NCBI GenBank assembly: GCA_965198185.1
Contig: CBDAOU010000001.1
Span: forward strand, 1-64,000
Length of the DNA stretch: 64,000 bases
Reading direction: 5' to 3'
From: JAJECS01 sp965198185
GTDB taxonomy: Bacteria; Chloroflexota; UBA11872
Under the pieces are notes generated by a model that saw only the letters and a program-made list of their open reading frames with translations, did no database searches and had not been told where the DNA came from. A program made the position numbers and the translations under genes. Positions 18,036-26,892 of the stretch are shown here, one piece after another (position 1 is the stretch's first letter; every line of letters starts with the position of its first letter).

Positions 18036-18839
18036 GTGCGCTGGGCCTGGATTTACGTCGAGGGCTTTCGGCTCTTGCCCAAGGTGCTCGCGCAGTACCG
18101 CGCGGACACGATCGCCACCGTCATCGGCGACATTCTCTATCGGGCCGTGCGGCTGGCGTTCATCGGTGTCATTTTTTCCGTGACCCCCCAGCTTGGCCAG
18201 TGGACGGCGTGGGAAGTCATGCTCATGTGGAGCATGGCCATGCTGGCGGACGCGATCGGGAACTTCCTCTTCGCGTTTCCGAACAAAGTGGACGGGTATT
18301 TCCACTCGGGCCAGTTCGACTATGCCCGTGTGCGCCCCGTCCCGATCGTGCTGTGGGCAAACCTGGACGCCGCGCACCCGCGCTACGCGATGGTCGTCAT
18401 CACCTTTCTCGCAACCACGGCCGTGTCGGCCGCGAACAGCGGGATCTTCGAGAATCCGGCGCAGACGGGCCTGCTGCTGCTGGCGCTGGTGTGCACGGTA
18501 TTCGTGCTAACCGGCATGCGGCTCATCATGTTCTTGTCTTGCGCCTGGTTCACGCGCTCGCGGCAGTTCTTTCACGGCATCGCGTCGTTCATGGACCACT
18601 CGCGGTACCCCATTGACATCATGGACCAGCCGCTGCGGGGCGTCCTGACGGCCATTCCGATAGCGTTCACGGTGTTCTATCCGGTGGCATTCGCGCTGCG
18701 GCCAGACCAGTACCTGATGCCCGGCGTGCTGGGACTCCCGGTGGGTGTGGCCATGATGGCGGGCGGGCTGGTGACCCTCCGCTTCGCCTTGCGCAAATAT
18801 CAGTCGGTTGGCACGCCGGAAGTCTGGGGCGCCTCCTAG
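18036..18839 (+). CDS. ABC-2 family exporter permease B (second copy)
   Basis: A 267-residue polytopic membrane protein, GTG start two bases after the permease A stop, exactly as in the first copy. Starts RWAWIYVEGFRLLPKVL and ends RKYQSVGTPEVWGAS. It shares HSRYPIDIMDQPLRGVLTAI with its paralogue, but the central loops have diverged (FPNKVDGYFHSGQFDYARVR). The duplication is therefore not very recent. The gene ends 8 bp from a convergent peptidase gene. Confidence 0.9.
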   Translation: MRWAWIYVEGFRLLPKVLAQYRADTIATVIGDILYRAVRLAFIGVIFSVTPQLGQWTAWEVMLMWSMAMLADAIGNFLFAFPNKVDGYFHSGQFDYARVRPVPIVLWANLDAAHPRYAMVVITFLATTAVSAANSGIFENPAQTGLLLLALVCTVFVLTGMRLIMFLSCAWFTRSRQFFHGIASFMDHSRYPIDIMDQPLRGVLTAIPIAFTVFYPVAFALRPDQYLMPGVLGLPVGVAMMAGGLVTLRFALRKYQSVGTPEVWGAS

Positions 18840-18846
18840 GACTTCC

Positions 18847-19920
18847 TCACCACAGGCACAGCGCCAACGCGAAGCCGGCGCAGTCCACCCCCAGCTGGCA
18901 CCCGCAGCGGTTGGATATCTGAGCAGGGACATCGCGCTCGGCGCCTGGGGGGACGTCAAGGCTCTGCGCCCACGCCAGGGCCGCGGTTAGCCCTCGCAAA
19001 TTTCGAGTGAATTCGGGATCCGTGTGGTTACTCAGCTCCACGTCCACCGCGTAAATGCCTTGGTTGGCGAGGTAGTCGGTGGCTTGGCCGCTGAGGGGAT
19101 AGGCCGTCCACTGCGTGAGATAGAGGTACTGGGCCGCGACCGCGATCACGCGCGCGAGCTCCACCGATTCGCCGTCGTCGCCATAACCCGGCACGACCAC
19201 GCCGCCCTGGCTGTGGTAAAAGATCGCCGCCAGAAACGGCCTCGCACGCAGATAGCGCGCGAGGACGCGGGTTTCGGGCTCCGAGAACGGCTCCGTGCCG
19301 CCCCCTCCGACAACCAGTCCGGTTGGACCGTAGCTGTCGGGCTGCCAGTCGGCGTCCCAGTTGCGATTGAGATCGACGCCGTTGGCATTGCCGCGCGTGC
19401 CCGCCGCCGCGCCGTCGGGATTCAGATCGGGAATGAAGGCCAGGCCAACGCCGTCGGCAATCTGGTCGAGATTCTCACGGAAGTGCTCCAGCAGCAGATT
19501 GACGAGATTGGTGGTGTTCGCCTCGTTGCCCTGATGAATGCCGCCAATGACGGCAACCCAGCGGGGCCCGTCTCCCAGCTCGACGAGGTTGATCGGGCGG
19601 CCTTCGACCGAGCGGCCCAGCTCAATGGTCACGCCAGCGGCGCCGCCCGCGTCGTCGTCGGCAGACGCTGGATCAGTTGGCTGCGCGTCGGCGTCGTCTC
19701 CGGCCGCTGGCGTCGGGCCGCTCGACTGGCCCTGCGAAGCCTCGGCGACTGTCGGCGTTGCTGCAGTGGCGGCAGCGGTATCCCCTGAGCTGCCCGCCGC
19801 CGGCCAGGCGAGCCGAAGCGGAATGCCGCCCGGTGGCAGCAGGCAGGCCGAGCCGAGAATCGCGACAAGCGCTAGGAGCGCTGCGAGACCGGCTCGGCGC
19901 GAGGCTCCCCCGGTCAACAC
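18847..19920 (-). CDS. M14-family zinc carboxypeptidase-like lipoprotein
   Basis: A 357-residue exported protein. The N-terminus has a hydrophobic segment ending in LGSAC, a lipobox, so it is probably lipid-anchored. A low-complexity Ala/Thr/Asp-rich linker runs to about residue 95. The peptidase domain shows GGIHQGNEANT (zinc ligands H and E, spaced one residue wider than the common HxxE), IPDLNPDG, NGVDLNRNWDADW, FYHSQGG (third ligand His) and a catalytic Glu in VDVELSNHTDPEF. It likely trims peptides outside the cell. It converges with the ABC operon. Confidence 0.82.
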   Translation of the reverse strand: MLTGGASRRAGLAALLALVAILGSACLLPPGGIPLRLAWPAAGSSGDTAAATAATPTVAEASQGQSSGPTPAAGDDADAQPTDPASADDDAGGAAGVTIELGRSVEGRPINLVELGDGPRWVAVIGGIHQGNEANTTNLVNLLLEHFRENLDQIADGVGLAFIPDLNPDGAAAGTRGNANGVDLNRNWDADWQPDSYGPTGLVVGGGGTEPFSEPETRVLARYLRARPFLAAIFYHSQGGVVVPGYGDDGESVELARVIAVAAQYLYLTQWTAYPLSGQATDYLANQGIYAVDVELSNHTDPEFTRNLRGLTAALAWAQSLDVPPGAERDVPAQISNRCGCQLGVDCAGFALALCLW

Positions 19921-20100
19921 GCCGCCAGCAAGAGAGCCAGCGCCGTGGGCCGTCTGAAGGTGGCTGCTCCAGCAATCCGAGTTTTCGTTCTCGTTGCCAC
20001 GTCAGATTTCCGACCGCCTGAACGCTGGCGACTGTCTCCGGCGGATGGCGCCGCCGACAAACTCCGCCGAACCTGGGCCTTCTGCTTCACGAACGCCTTC

Positions 20101-20177
20101 TGGTCGGGGCGGCGAGATTTGAACTCGCGACCTCATCGTCCCAAACGATGCGCGCTGCCAGGCTGCGCCACGCCCCG
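20101..20177 (-). tRNA. tRNA-Pro(TGG)
   Basis: On the minus strand a full cloverleaf is readable. Acceptor CGGGGCG pairs with CGCCCCG, the D arm contains GGCGCAGCCTGGCAGCGC, the anticodon loop is TTTGGGA with anticodon TGG, and the T arm is CGAG-TTCAAAT-CTCG. The discriminator is A and the 3' CCA is encoded. Confidence 0.95.
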
Positions 20178-20391
20178 CGGTTCGTCCTTCCATCCTAGAA
20201 GGGAGCGCAGCCGCTTGGCTAGCCGTTCGACGGCGAGGTAGTGCGCTACGTCGACATCCGGGCGCGGCACGGTGACAGATCGCCATCGGGCAAACTGCCA
20301 GCCCGCTCGGCTCGTTTGGCGAAGAGAGCGATATGGATTCCCTAGGTTCCGCGGGAATGACGGACACAACGTGACCCACTTCCGACGGCGG

Positions 20392-22290
20392 CTACCCGGC
20401 CGGCGCGTCCGGATCGTCGGGCACGTCGGGGGCGCGCGTCACTCCCCAGCGCGCGGCGGCATCGGGGTTCTCGTCGAACCATTCGTTGTACTGCGTCGGA
20501 AACCTGGCCTTCGCCACGTCGATACCGACGATATAGCGATTGGGCCAGGGCACGAAGCTGGAGCGGAAGGTCGTGACCGTGTCCTCGCCGTTCGGTCGGG
20601 CGATCACGCGGGTGAACGCCGCCAGCACGCCGCGCTTGGACCACTCCACCTGCTCTTCGAACTCCGGTTCCTCCGTCGGATCGACGATGCCCTGGTCGGG
20701 CGGCGGGTCTTCCCACTCTTGCAACTGGTGATCCACGATTTCGACGCGCCGACCGTCGCTGACACCCCAAATCTCGAACGTCAAGGCGCCGATCTTTTCG
20801 TCCACAAACGCGCGCAGCATGATCGGGTGCTCGGTGTCGTTGCGAAACTTGAAGTCGAGGCCGGGACTGAAGATTGTCGCGTCGATCCCAATGGGCGCGG
20901 GACCCATCTCGTAGTAGCGCACGCGGTACAGGTGGGGCCATCGCTCTTCGATCCGAAGTCCGGCGTTGAGCACCGCGCGAAAGAGCGTGGTCGAGACCTG
21001 GCAGATGCCGCCGCCGATGCCTTGCTCGGTCTTATCGGCGAGGATGACGCTGCCTTCAACCCAGCCATGGCGAAGCTCAAACGGCCCGATGCTCTCCAGA
21101 AATGAGAAGGTCTCGCCGGCCGGCACGACCAGGCCGTCAAGCTTCTTCGCGCCGACGGCGATGTTGTGCAGGCGGTAGTCGGGGGACCCTTTGTAGAGCG
21201 AATCGCCGGAGGCCAGCAGATCCCGGATTCCCAACGGATTTTCGGCGAAATCGGTGCCCGTGTTGAGCAGGATGAGGGGGATTTCCACCACGCGTTCATC
21301 AGGCGAGGCCACCGCCCGCGTCATCGCCTGCTCAAGCGCGGCGCGGTCCACGATTTGCCCCGGATTGCCCACTTCGAAGGCCCGCACCCGGTTTCGCGCC
21401 TCGTCGTAGTCGAACACGGTTGGGTGCGGCTCGGCGGCGAGCGTGTCGTCAATCAGCGTGAACAGGTCGTTGAAGCGCGTGAAGTCGAGGATCGGCGTCA
21501 ATCCGTTGTCGTCGCCCTGGACCTGAACGGCGGCCCGCAGCGCCTCGGGCGTAATGGTCCACCCCCGGCCCTTGTGCATCAGCCACAGCGGCGCGCTGGT
21601 CAGGCGCGTGATCTCGTCGAGCGCGGCACGCACATGGTCGGTGGTATAGGCCGGAAAGTCCTCGCGGAAGGTCAACGAAACCACCCGTCCCGGCGGTGAT
21701 GGCTGCGTGAGGTCGCCGACGGCACTCACAGCCGCCTCGATGTCCACCACGCGGCCGGTCTGGCCGGGCCGCACGGCAGCGACGTCGGTCCCGGACATGA
21801 TCAAGCTCGCATCCACGGCAGGTTGGTCGAATCCCTGGGCAATGCCGGCCACGTAGGCGCGAAGCACCTGAGGATCGAAACGCGCGGCGACCAGGGCGCG
21901 ATCCACCGACGCCGGCGGCTCGGAGAGCCGACGCGTAATGCCGCCTCCGCCCTGCGCGGCCAGCAAGCGGCGCAGGGCGGCTCGATAGTCCACGCTGAGC
22001 CCGACGTCGGCGGCGGATGGATGCCACATCCCGCCGCCGAGCTCGAAGCTCACGGGGTTGACCAAATACGACTCCCAGTGCGCGTCGAGCCTCACCACGG
22101 CTTCGTCGGGCGAGAGCCCGCCCACGTCCACGCCGTCAACCTGCGCACCGGCCGGCAGCAGTCCGTCGCTGCCGCGCAAGAGCGCCGCGACAAAGGCCAC
22201 CGGAGCCGCCGCCGCGAATCCGACGACTCCCAGACCCGTCAGCAGCAAGGCGCGCCGCGACGGCGATTGGCCGGATTGTTCAGCCGTCAT
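20392..22290 (-). CDS. VanW family protein with peptidoglycan-binding-like N-terminal domains
   Basis: A 632-residue membrane-anchored extracellular protein. The N-terminus has basic residues and one hydrophobic segment (residues 15-38). Two repeated PG_binding_4-like domains follow (VDGVDVGGLSPDEAVVRLDAHW near residue 50, a second around residues 220-330). The VanW domain begins near LVVPAGETFSFLESIGPF and has the hallmark GIGGGICQVSTTLFRAVLNA. A C-terminal acidic region follows. VanW proteins are linked to the cell surface and glycopeptide response, but their reaction is unknown. Confidence 0.9.
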   Translation of the reverse strand: MTAEQSGQSPSRRALLLTGLGVVGFAAAAPVAFVAALLRGSDGLLPAGAQVDGVDVGGLSPDEAVVRLDAHWESYLVNPVSFELGGGMWHPSAADVGLSVDYRAALRRLLAAQGGGGITRRLSEPPASVDRALVAARFDPQVLRAYVAGIAQGFDQPAVDASLIMSGTDVAAVRPGQTGRVVDIEAAVSAVGDLTQPSPPGRVVSLTFREDFPAYTTDHVRAALDEITRLTSAPLWLMHKGRGWTITPEALRAAVQVQGDDNGLTPILDFTRFNDLFTLIDDTLAAEPHPTVFDYDEARNRVRAFEVGNPGQIVDRAALEQAMTRAVASPDERVVEIPLILLNTGTDFAENPLGIRDLLASGDSLYKGSPDYRLHNIAVGAKKLDGLVVPAGETFSFLESIGPFELRHGWVEGSVILADKTEQGIGGGICQVSTTLFRAVLNAGLRIEERWPHLYRVRYYEMGPAPIGIDATIFSPGLDFKFRNDTEHPIMLRAFVDEKIGALTFEIWGVSDGRRVEIVDHQLQEWEDPPPDQGIVDPTEEPEFEEQVEWSKRGVLAAFTRVIARPNGEDTVTTFRSSFVPWPNRYIVGIDVAKARFPTQYNEWFDENPDAAARWGVTRAPDVPDDPDAPAG

Positions 22291-22451
22291 GGACTTTCGC
22301 CTCGGAACGACGCGCGTCTGTTAGTTGCAGCCATACCGAGATTCAAGGTTGCCCGATGATATCAACGGCAATCTGTGAGGGACCCCACACGTGATCTTGC
22401 GGGGTCACATCGGGCCGCGCCGATCAGACGCCTGCGCGATATGCTCCACCA

Positions 22452-23207
22452 ATGGCAGCGCGGCGTGGCAAGGTCTCTCGGCAGCGATCCGGCCCGCCGG
22501 TGCGCAGCTGGCGCGAGTCAAAGGCCGCGCGCCGCGCGCGGACAGCCGAGATCATCCGCCGCCTCCGCGATCTTTACCCCGACGCCGCGGCCGAGTTGAC
22601 CTACACCGACCCGTTTCAACTGCTGATCGCCGTGATCCTGTCGGCCCAGACCACCGACGTGGCGGTCAACAAGGTGACGCCGGTGCTGTTTGCTCGCTAT
22701 CCCACGGCGGAAGCTCTGGCATCGGCGCCGCAGGAAGACGTGGAAGACATCGTGCACCCCACCGGGTTCTACCGACAGAAGGCGATGTCGATCCGGGCGA
22801 CGGCCGCGCAACTCGTCGAGGAGTTCGACGGCCAAGTGCCCACAACCATGGAATCTCTGCTCAAGCTGCGCGGCGTGGCCCGCAAGACCGCCAACGTCGT
22901 GCTGGGCGAGGCGTTCGGCATCCCGAGCGGCGTGGTCGTGGACACGCACGTCGCCCGTCTGTCGCAGCGGCTGGGACTGACCAAGCACGACGACCCGGTG
23001 CGGATCGAACGCGACCTGATGGATCTCATCGAACGCGACGCATGGATATTCGCGGGCATCGGCGTGATCTTTCATGGACGGCGCGTATGCGAGGCTCGCC
23101 AGCCGCAATGCGACGCGTGCACGCTGAACGACATCTGTCCCAGCGCCGCCACACCGAATCGGCCATCTCGGTCTCCCTATGCGGGCGGCGGGGCCGCGCC
23201 GGCGTAA
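22452..23207 (+). CDS. nth: Endonuclease III
   Basis: A 251-residue base-excision-repair DNA glycosylase/AP lyase acting on oxidised pyrimidines. The helix-hairpin-helix is LLKLRGVARKTANVV with the catalytic Lys, the catalytic Asp is in VVDTHVARLSQRLGL, and the [4Fe-4S] cluster motif is C-x6-C-x2-C-x5-C near the C-terminus (CEARQPQCDACTLNDIC). A basic N-terminal extension of about 30 residues precedes the domain. It is divergent from the VanW gene upstream. Confidence 0.95.
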   Translation: MAARRGKVSRQRSGPPVRSWRESKAARRARTAEIIRRLRDLYPDAAAELTYTDPFQLLIAVILSAQTTDVAVNKVTPVLFARYPTAEALASAPQEDVEDIVHPTGFYRQKAMSIRATAAQLVEEFDGQVPTTMESLLKLRGVARKTANVVLGEAFGIPSGVVVDTHVARLSQRLGLTKHDDPVRIERDLMDLIERDAWIFAGIGVIFHGRRVCEARQPQCDACTLNDICPSAATPNRPSRSPYAGGGAAPA

Positions 23208-23308
23208 AGGCACTCCAAAGCGGCCGATGGGATTCACCGCCGGGCAGCCAGCAACCGCCGCGCCACGTAAACTCTGAGCCATAGCCGCACGGCATAGTGA
23301 GACTTGGC

Positions 23309-23728
23309 ATGTTTGACGCGATTCACCACGTGGCCTACGTCGTACCGGACCTCGACCGGGCGCTCGAGCTCTTCCGCGACACCCTTGGCATGGAGCCCGA
23401 GCAGATCTGGGCGTCCGAGGAAGAGGGCAATCGCTACGCGGCGCTGAGGGTCGGCGACTCGGGCGCGTTCCTTGAGCTGATCTGCCCCACCGATGCTTCG
23501 CGCAGCAAGTTCGCCGCGCACCTCGACGAGCACGGCGCCAGCGTGCATCACGTGGCCTTTCGCGACGACGCCATGGACGCCACGCTCGCAACACTCGAGG
23601 GCGCGCATGGCATCGGCGGTACGGCGCCCATCGTGAGCTCTTCGGGTTGGCGAATCAGTTTCCTCGACACCGACGCCACGCAAGACATGGGATTGCAGCT
23701 CGTCGACGGGAGGCATGACAGTGAGTAA
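23309..23728 (+). CDS. Methylmalonyl-CoA epimerase-like VOC protein
   Basis: About 139 residues, vicinal-oxygen-chelate fold. ATG 23309 (MFDAIHHVAYVVPDL) is the likely start; a GTG four codons earlier is also open. Metal ligands fit H in IHHVAYVV, E in AFLELICP, H in SVHHVAFR and a Glu/Gln near the C-terminus. The pattern DLDRALELFRDTLGM is typical of epimerase-like members. It overlaps the next gene by a few bases. Methylmalonyl-CoA mutase is not in view, so the exact function is open. Confidence 0.78.
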   Translation: MFDAIHHVAYVVPDLDRALELFRDTLGMEPEQIWASEEEGNRYAALRVGDSGAFLELICPTDASRSKFAAHLDEHGASVHHVAFRDDAMDATLATLEGAHGIGGTAPIVSSSGWRISFLDTDATQDMGLQLVDGRHDSE

Positions 23729-24497
23729 CGCAATGGCACACGCCAACAGCGCGCCGGCAGCCGGGCCGGTGACGGCCACGCGCCAGCGGGGCAGCGGTCC
23801 GGCGATCTGGCTGGCGGGCGATCCCGAGGACCTCAAGGTCTGGCTGCCCCGCGGGGGCTACGGCATCGTGACCAACACCGTGGTGCTCAACGAGATGGTC
23901 CAGAAGTACGGGCCGCTCACCGAGCTGGTGAAGCGCTACCTGGACATCACCGACAAGCAGGTCGTGGTGGAGGTCGACGGGCACACCACCCAGGAGCTGC
24001 TGGACGTCTCCCACGTGTTCACGCGTATGTCCGACCAGATCATCATCAAGATTCCCTGTGCGGTACACGGCCTGGAGGCGTTCAGCACGCTCAAGGCCGA
24101 GGGCGTGGAGACCTTTTGCACCACGTGCTTTTCACTGGGCCAGGCGGCGACCGTCGCCCAGGCCGGCGCGACGCATATCCTGCCGTTCTGCGAGCCGGTG
24201 AAGCAGATGGGCGGCGACCCCACCAAGCTCGTGCGCGACTGCGTGGCGATGTTCCGCGGCTGGGAGCAGCGTCCGTACATCACGGCGGCGCTGGTGCGCT
24301 CGGTCGATACCGCCATCGCGGCGCTGCGCGACGGGGCCGACGGCATCATCATCTTCTGGAACGTCTTCGCCGAGTTGATGGAGCATCCGCTCACCGCCCA
24401 GTGGAACGACACGTTCATGGACGAGTGGGTGCAGATGCACGAGGCGGGCTACCTCGATGGCGTTCCGGTTTCGCTGCACGAGGGCGCGCACGCCTAG
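23721..24497 (+). CDS. Transaldolase/fructose-6-phosphate aldolase-like enzyme
   Basis: About 258 residues, class I aldolase of the transaldolase family. The Schiff-base Lys is in IIIKIPCAVHGLEA, preceded by VVVEVDGHTTQELL and followed by FCTTCFSLGQAA and PYITAALVRSVD. An ATG at 23715 is in frame, but GGGAGG lies right against it and is better spaced to GTG 23721, which was chosen. It is translationally coupled to the VOC gene before it and overlaps the cupin gene after it. Substrate pair unknown; the length is closer to FSA-type enzymes than to large transaldolases. Confidence 0.82.
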   Translation: MSNAMAHANSAPAAGPVTATRQRGSGPAIWLAGDPEDLKVWLPRGGYGIVTNTVVLNEMVQKYGPLTELVKRYLDITDKQVVVEVDGHTTQELLDVSHVFTRMSDQIIIKIPCAVHGLEAFSTLKAEGVETFCTTCFSLGQAATVAQAGATHILPFCEPVKQMGGDPTKLVRDCVAMFRGWEQRPYITAALVRSVDTAIAALRDGADGIIIFWNVFAELMEHPLTAQWNDTFMDEWVQMHEAGYLDGVPVSLHEGAHA

Positions 24498-24921
24498 GCC
24501 GTCGCGGGCGGGCAACGCCACGCTGCGGGTGCGGCGTGCCGGTCCGCGCGTCGTGGCGCCGGACGACGTGCCCGTCTGGCCCATCGATCTGGCGCCCGCG
24601 CGGCATATGGCCGTTGCCGAGGGGCTGCTGGAGCCCGGGGCGTCCTACCGGCCGCACGCGCATCGCACCATCGAGCAGCTCACCTATGTGCTGGCCGGGC
24701 GCGTGCGCGTCACCTCGTTCGATGAGGCCAAGCGACAACCGCAATGCGTCGACCTGGAAGCCGGTGAGTGCGTCGTGTCGTTGCCGCACGAAACCATCGA
24801 GTTCGCTTGCGCGGGCGAGACCCCGGCACGCGTGTTGTTTGTGACATCCCCGCCGTATCCCGCCGACCATTCGGACACCATCGTGCTGCGCGAGCACCGC
24901 GCGCTTTCTGAGGAAGGCTGA
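24457..24921 (+). CDS. Cupin domain protein
   Basis: A small beta-barrel cupin. The first cupin motif is visible as YRPHAHRTIEQLTYVLAGR (metal-ligand His, His, Glu) and the second part as CVVSLPHETIEFACAG. The open frame starts inside the end of the aldolase gene at 24457, but the first 24 residues are Arg-rich and look non-native, so GTG 24529 (VRRAGPRVVAPDD) may be the true start. It is the last gene of the VOC-aldolase-cupin run. It may be a sugar isomerase-like or sensor protein. Confidence 0.75.
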   Translation: MAFRFRCTRARTPRPSRAGNATLRVRRAGPRVVAPDDVPVWPIDLAPARHMAVAEGLLEPGASYRPHAHRTIEQLTYVLAGRVRVTSFDEAKRQPQCVDLEAGECVVSLPHETIEFACAGETPARVLFVTSPPYPADHSDTIVLREHRALSEEG

Positions 24922-24959
24922 CCGCGCGGCACGAAATTGGGGATGACGGGTGTCGGCGA

Positions 24960-25736
24960 ATGAGGGCCGGCCACTGGGCGAAGCATGCCGCCGTCGCTAT
25001 TGCGGCCGTGGGGCTCCTGACTGCCTGCGGCGCCGCGCCCGCCGCGCCGACCCCGATTTCCACCGCGACCGCGAGTCCAACCCCCGCGCCATCGCCAACG
25101 CCCTCGCCCGCCGCGACAGCCGCTCCCGCACCGGCACCGTCGGTAGCGCCCAGCCCTACAGCCACCACTGCACCTGCACCAACGTCCTCGCCCACACCTA
25201 CCGCCGCATCCGTGCCCACTCCACGGCCGTCGCCAACGCCAACCGCGACCGCGACTCCCTCGCCCACGCCGTCACCGTCGCCCGTGCCCACCGCAACAGC
25301 CACGCCAACTCCCAAGCCATCGCCGACGCCCGCACTCGGACCGGAAATCCAGGCGGCGGCATCCATCGGCGCCTGCGAGTTCCATCTCGAAGTGGCGGAT
25401 GATCCGGCGGAGCGCGCCGTCGGCCTCATGGGCCGCGAGTCCCTGGGGCACGACCGCGGCATGCTGTTCGTTTACGCGGATGAGCAGGTCCTCAGCTTCT
25501 GGATGAAGGGCACCCTCATCCCGCTCGACATCATCTTCATCAACCGCGATTCGGTGGTCGTCGACGTGCAGACCATGCGCCCGGAGCGTGAGACGGCGCC
25601 GAACCTGCCGATCACGAGATCGGCCGCGCCCGCCCGCTACGCCGTCGAGGTGAACCAGGGCATCGCCGCCGAGTGCGGTATCGAGCCGGGCATCGCCGCT
25701 GAGATCCGCCGCCTCGCGCGAGCCTCCGCGCGCTAA
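24960..25736 (+). CDS. DUF192 lipoprotein with Pro/Thr/Ser linker
   Basis: A 258-residue exported lipoprotein. A signal segment ends with LLTAC at residue 23. Residues about 27-125 are an almost pure Pro/Thr/Ala/Ser linker (repeated SPTPAPSPTP-like units), encoded by a C-rich low-complexity tract. The DUF192 domain follows: FHLEVADDPAERAVGLMGRE, RGMLFVY, SFWMKGTLIPLDIIFI. DUF192 proteins are small surface proteins of unknown function. The domain is complete. Divergent promoter context on the left is not evident. Confidence 0.88.
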   Translation: MRAGHWAKHAAVAIAAVGLLTACGAAPAAPTPISTATASPTPAPSPTPSPAATAAPAPAPSVAPSPTATTAPAPTSSPTPTAASVPTPRPSPTPTATATPSPTPSPSPVPTATATPTPKPSPTPALGPEIQAAASIGACEFHLEVADDPAERAVGLMGRESLGHDRGMLFVYADEQVLSFWMKGTLIPLDIIFINRDSVVVDVQTMRPERETAPNLPITRSAAPARYAVEVNQGIAAECGIEPGIAAEIRRLARASAR

Positions 25737-25773
25737 CCCGCCGATCACTCCGACACCATCGCCGACCGCGAGA

Positions 25774-26778
25774 TCAGCGGCCGATTAATCCGCAGATGCG
25801 CAGGAGCGTCTCGTGCACCGCCAGATCGTGCGCCGCCGTATACGCGGGCGTGCGCTCGCCCCGAATCCACGCGGCCAGATCCTCGATATCGCCGTCATAC
25901 CTGGGACGCATAGGAATCGTCGGCTCGCTCCATCCCGCCGGAAAGTCCTCGTGGGGCTCGCTCAGGAACAAGCGCACACCGGGCGGCTCGATCGGCTCGA
26001 TCAGCACCGAGCCGCGCTCGCCGATCACCTGAAAGCGCCGGTGTTGCATCGGGTCGTTGCCAGTAATCCAGGTCTGCAACAGCGTCACCGCGCCGGAATA
26101 TTCCAGCACCGCCGTGCAGTTGTCCTCGAACGGCTCGCCGTGATCGCGCGCATCTCGCCGGTGGCTGGCCCACACGCTGGACGGCTTGCCGAGAAAGAGC
26201 ATGGCCGCATCGAGCACGTGGCATCCCAGCAAGTAGAACAGGGCGCCGGCGTGGGCGCCGTCCTTGGCTCGGACTCCGGCATAGCCGCCAATGTGGGTTG
26301 GAATGTCCACGTTGATGCGGTTCACGTTGCCAAGCCACCCTTCGCGCATGGCCCGCAGCGCCAGCGTAATCGCCGGGTTGTAGCGGAACTGATAGCCCAT
26401 CTGGACGTGCAGGTTGCGCGTGGCGGCCAAGTCGAGCACCGCCCGCAGATCGGCGAGCGACGGTGACGGCGCCTTGTCGATGTGGATGTGCTTGCCGTGC
26501 TCCAGCGCCCGCCGCGCCCAGCGCAAGTTGTGGCGCGGCAGCGTCTCCACAAACACCACCCGAATCGTCTCGTCATGCAGCACGTCGACCTCGGACATCG
26601 CCGCGACGTCCGTGAAGCGGTCCTGGGCTTGCTGACGCCCCCATTCCGACGCATCCGGCTCGAACGCACCAACGAGCTCCATATCGGCCGATCGGCGCAG
26701 CGCCTGCACCTTGCCCCACGCATGGTCGTGTCCGATGCCGATCAATGCCGCCCGCAGCTTGCCGCTCTGATCCGCCAT
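25774..26778 (-). CDS. Gfo/Idh/MocA family oxidoreductase
   Basis: A 334-residue NAD(P)-dependent sugar/inositol-type dehydrogenase. The Rossmann fold starts at RAALIGIGHDHAWGKVQAL, an atypical dinucleotide loop that lacks the usual GxGxxG. The conserved Lys motif is HIHIDKAPSPS (usually EKP), and the C-terminal domain shows GYQFRYNPAI and a HVLDAAMLFLGKP segment. A second family member lies at 46.6 kb. Substrate unknown. It is divergently oriented from dprA. Confidence 0.85.
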   Translation of the reverse strand: MADQSGKLRAALIGIGHDHAWGKVQALRRSADMELVGAFEPDASEWGRQQAQDRFTDVAAMSEVDVLHDETIRVVFVETLPRHNLRWARRALEHGKHIHIDKAPSPSLADLRAVLDLAATRNLHVQMGYQFRYNPAITLALRAMREGWLGNVNRINVDIPTHIGGYAGVRAKDGAHAGALFYLLGCHVLDAAMLFLGKPSSVWASHRRDARDHGEPFEDNCTAVLEYSGAVTLLQTWITGNDPMQHRRFQVIGERGSVLIEPIEPPGVRLFLSEPHEDFPAGWSEPTIPMRPRYDGDIEDLAAWIRGERTPAYTAAHDLAVHETLLRICGLIGR

Positions 26779-26892
26779 TCCGCCGCGCTCCTTTGTCGAC
26801 CTCGACCCACGTCACCGGCCTTCATCATGGCAGGCCACGGTTGACGCCCGTGCAATGTCGCGCGCACCAGGTGCCCTGGCTACGCTACGGAC

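Noticed and set aside
24950..25402. Open frame over the repetitive linker
   Set aside because: Alternative-frame reading of the C-rich Pro/Thr linker of the DUF192 lipoprotein.
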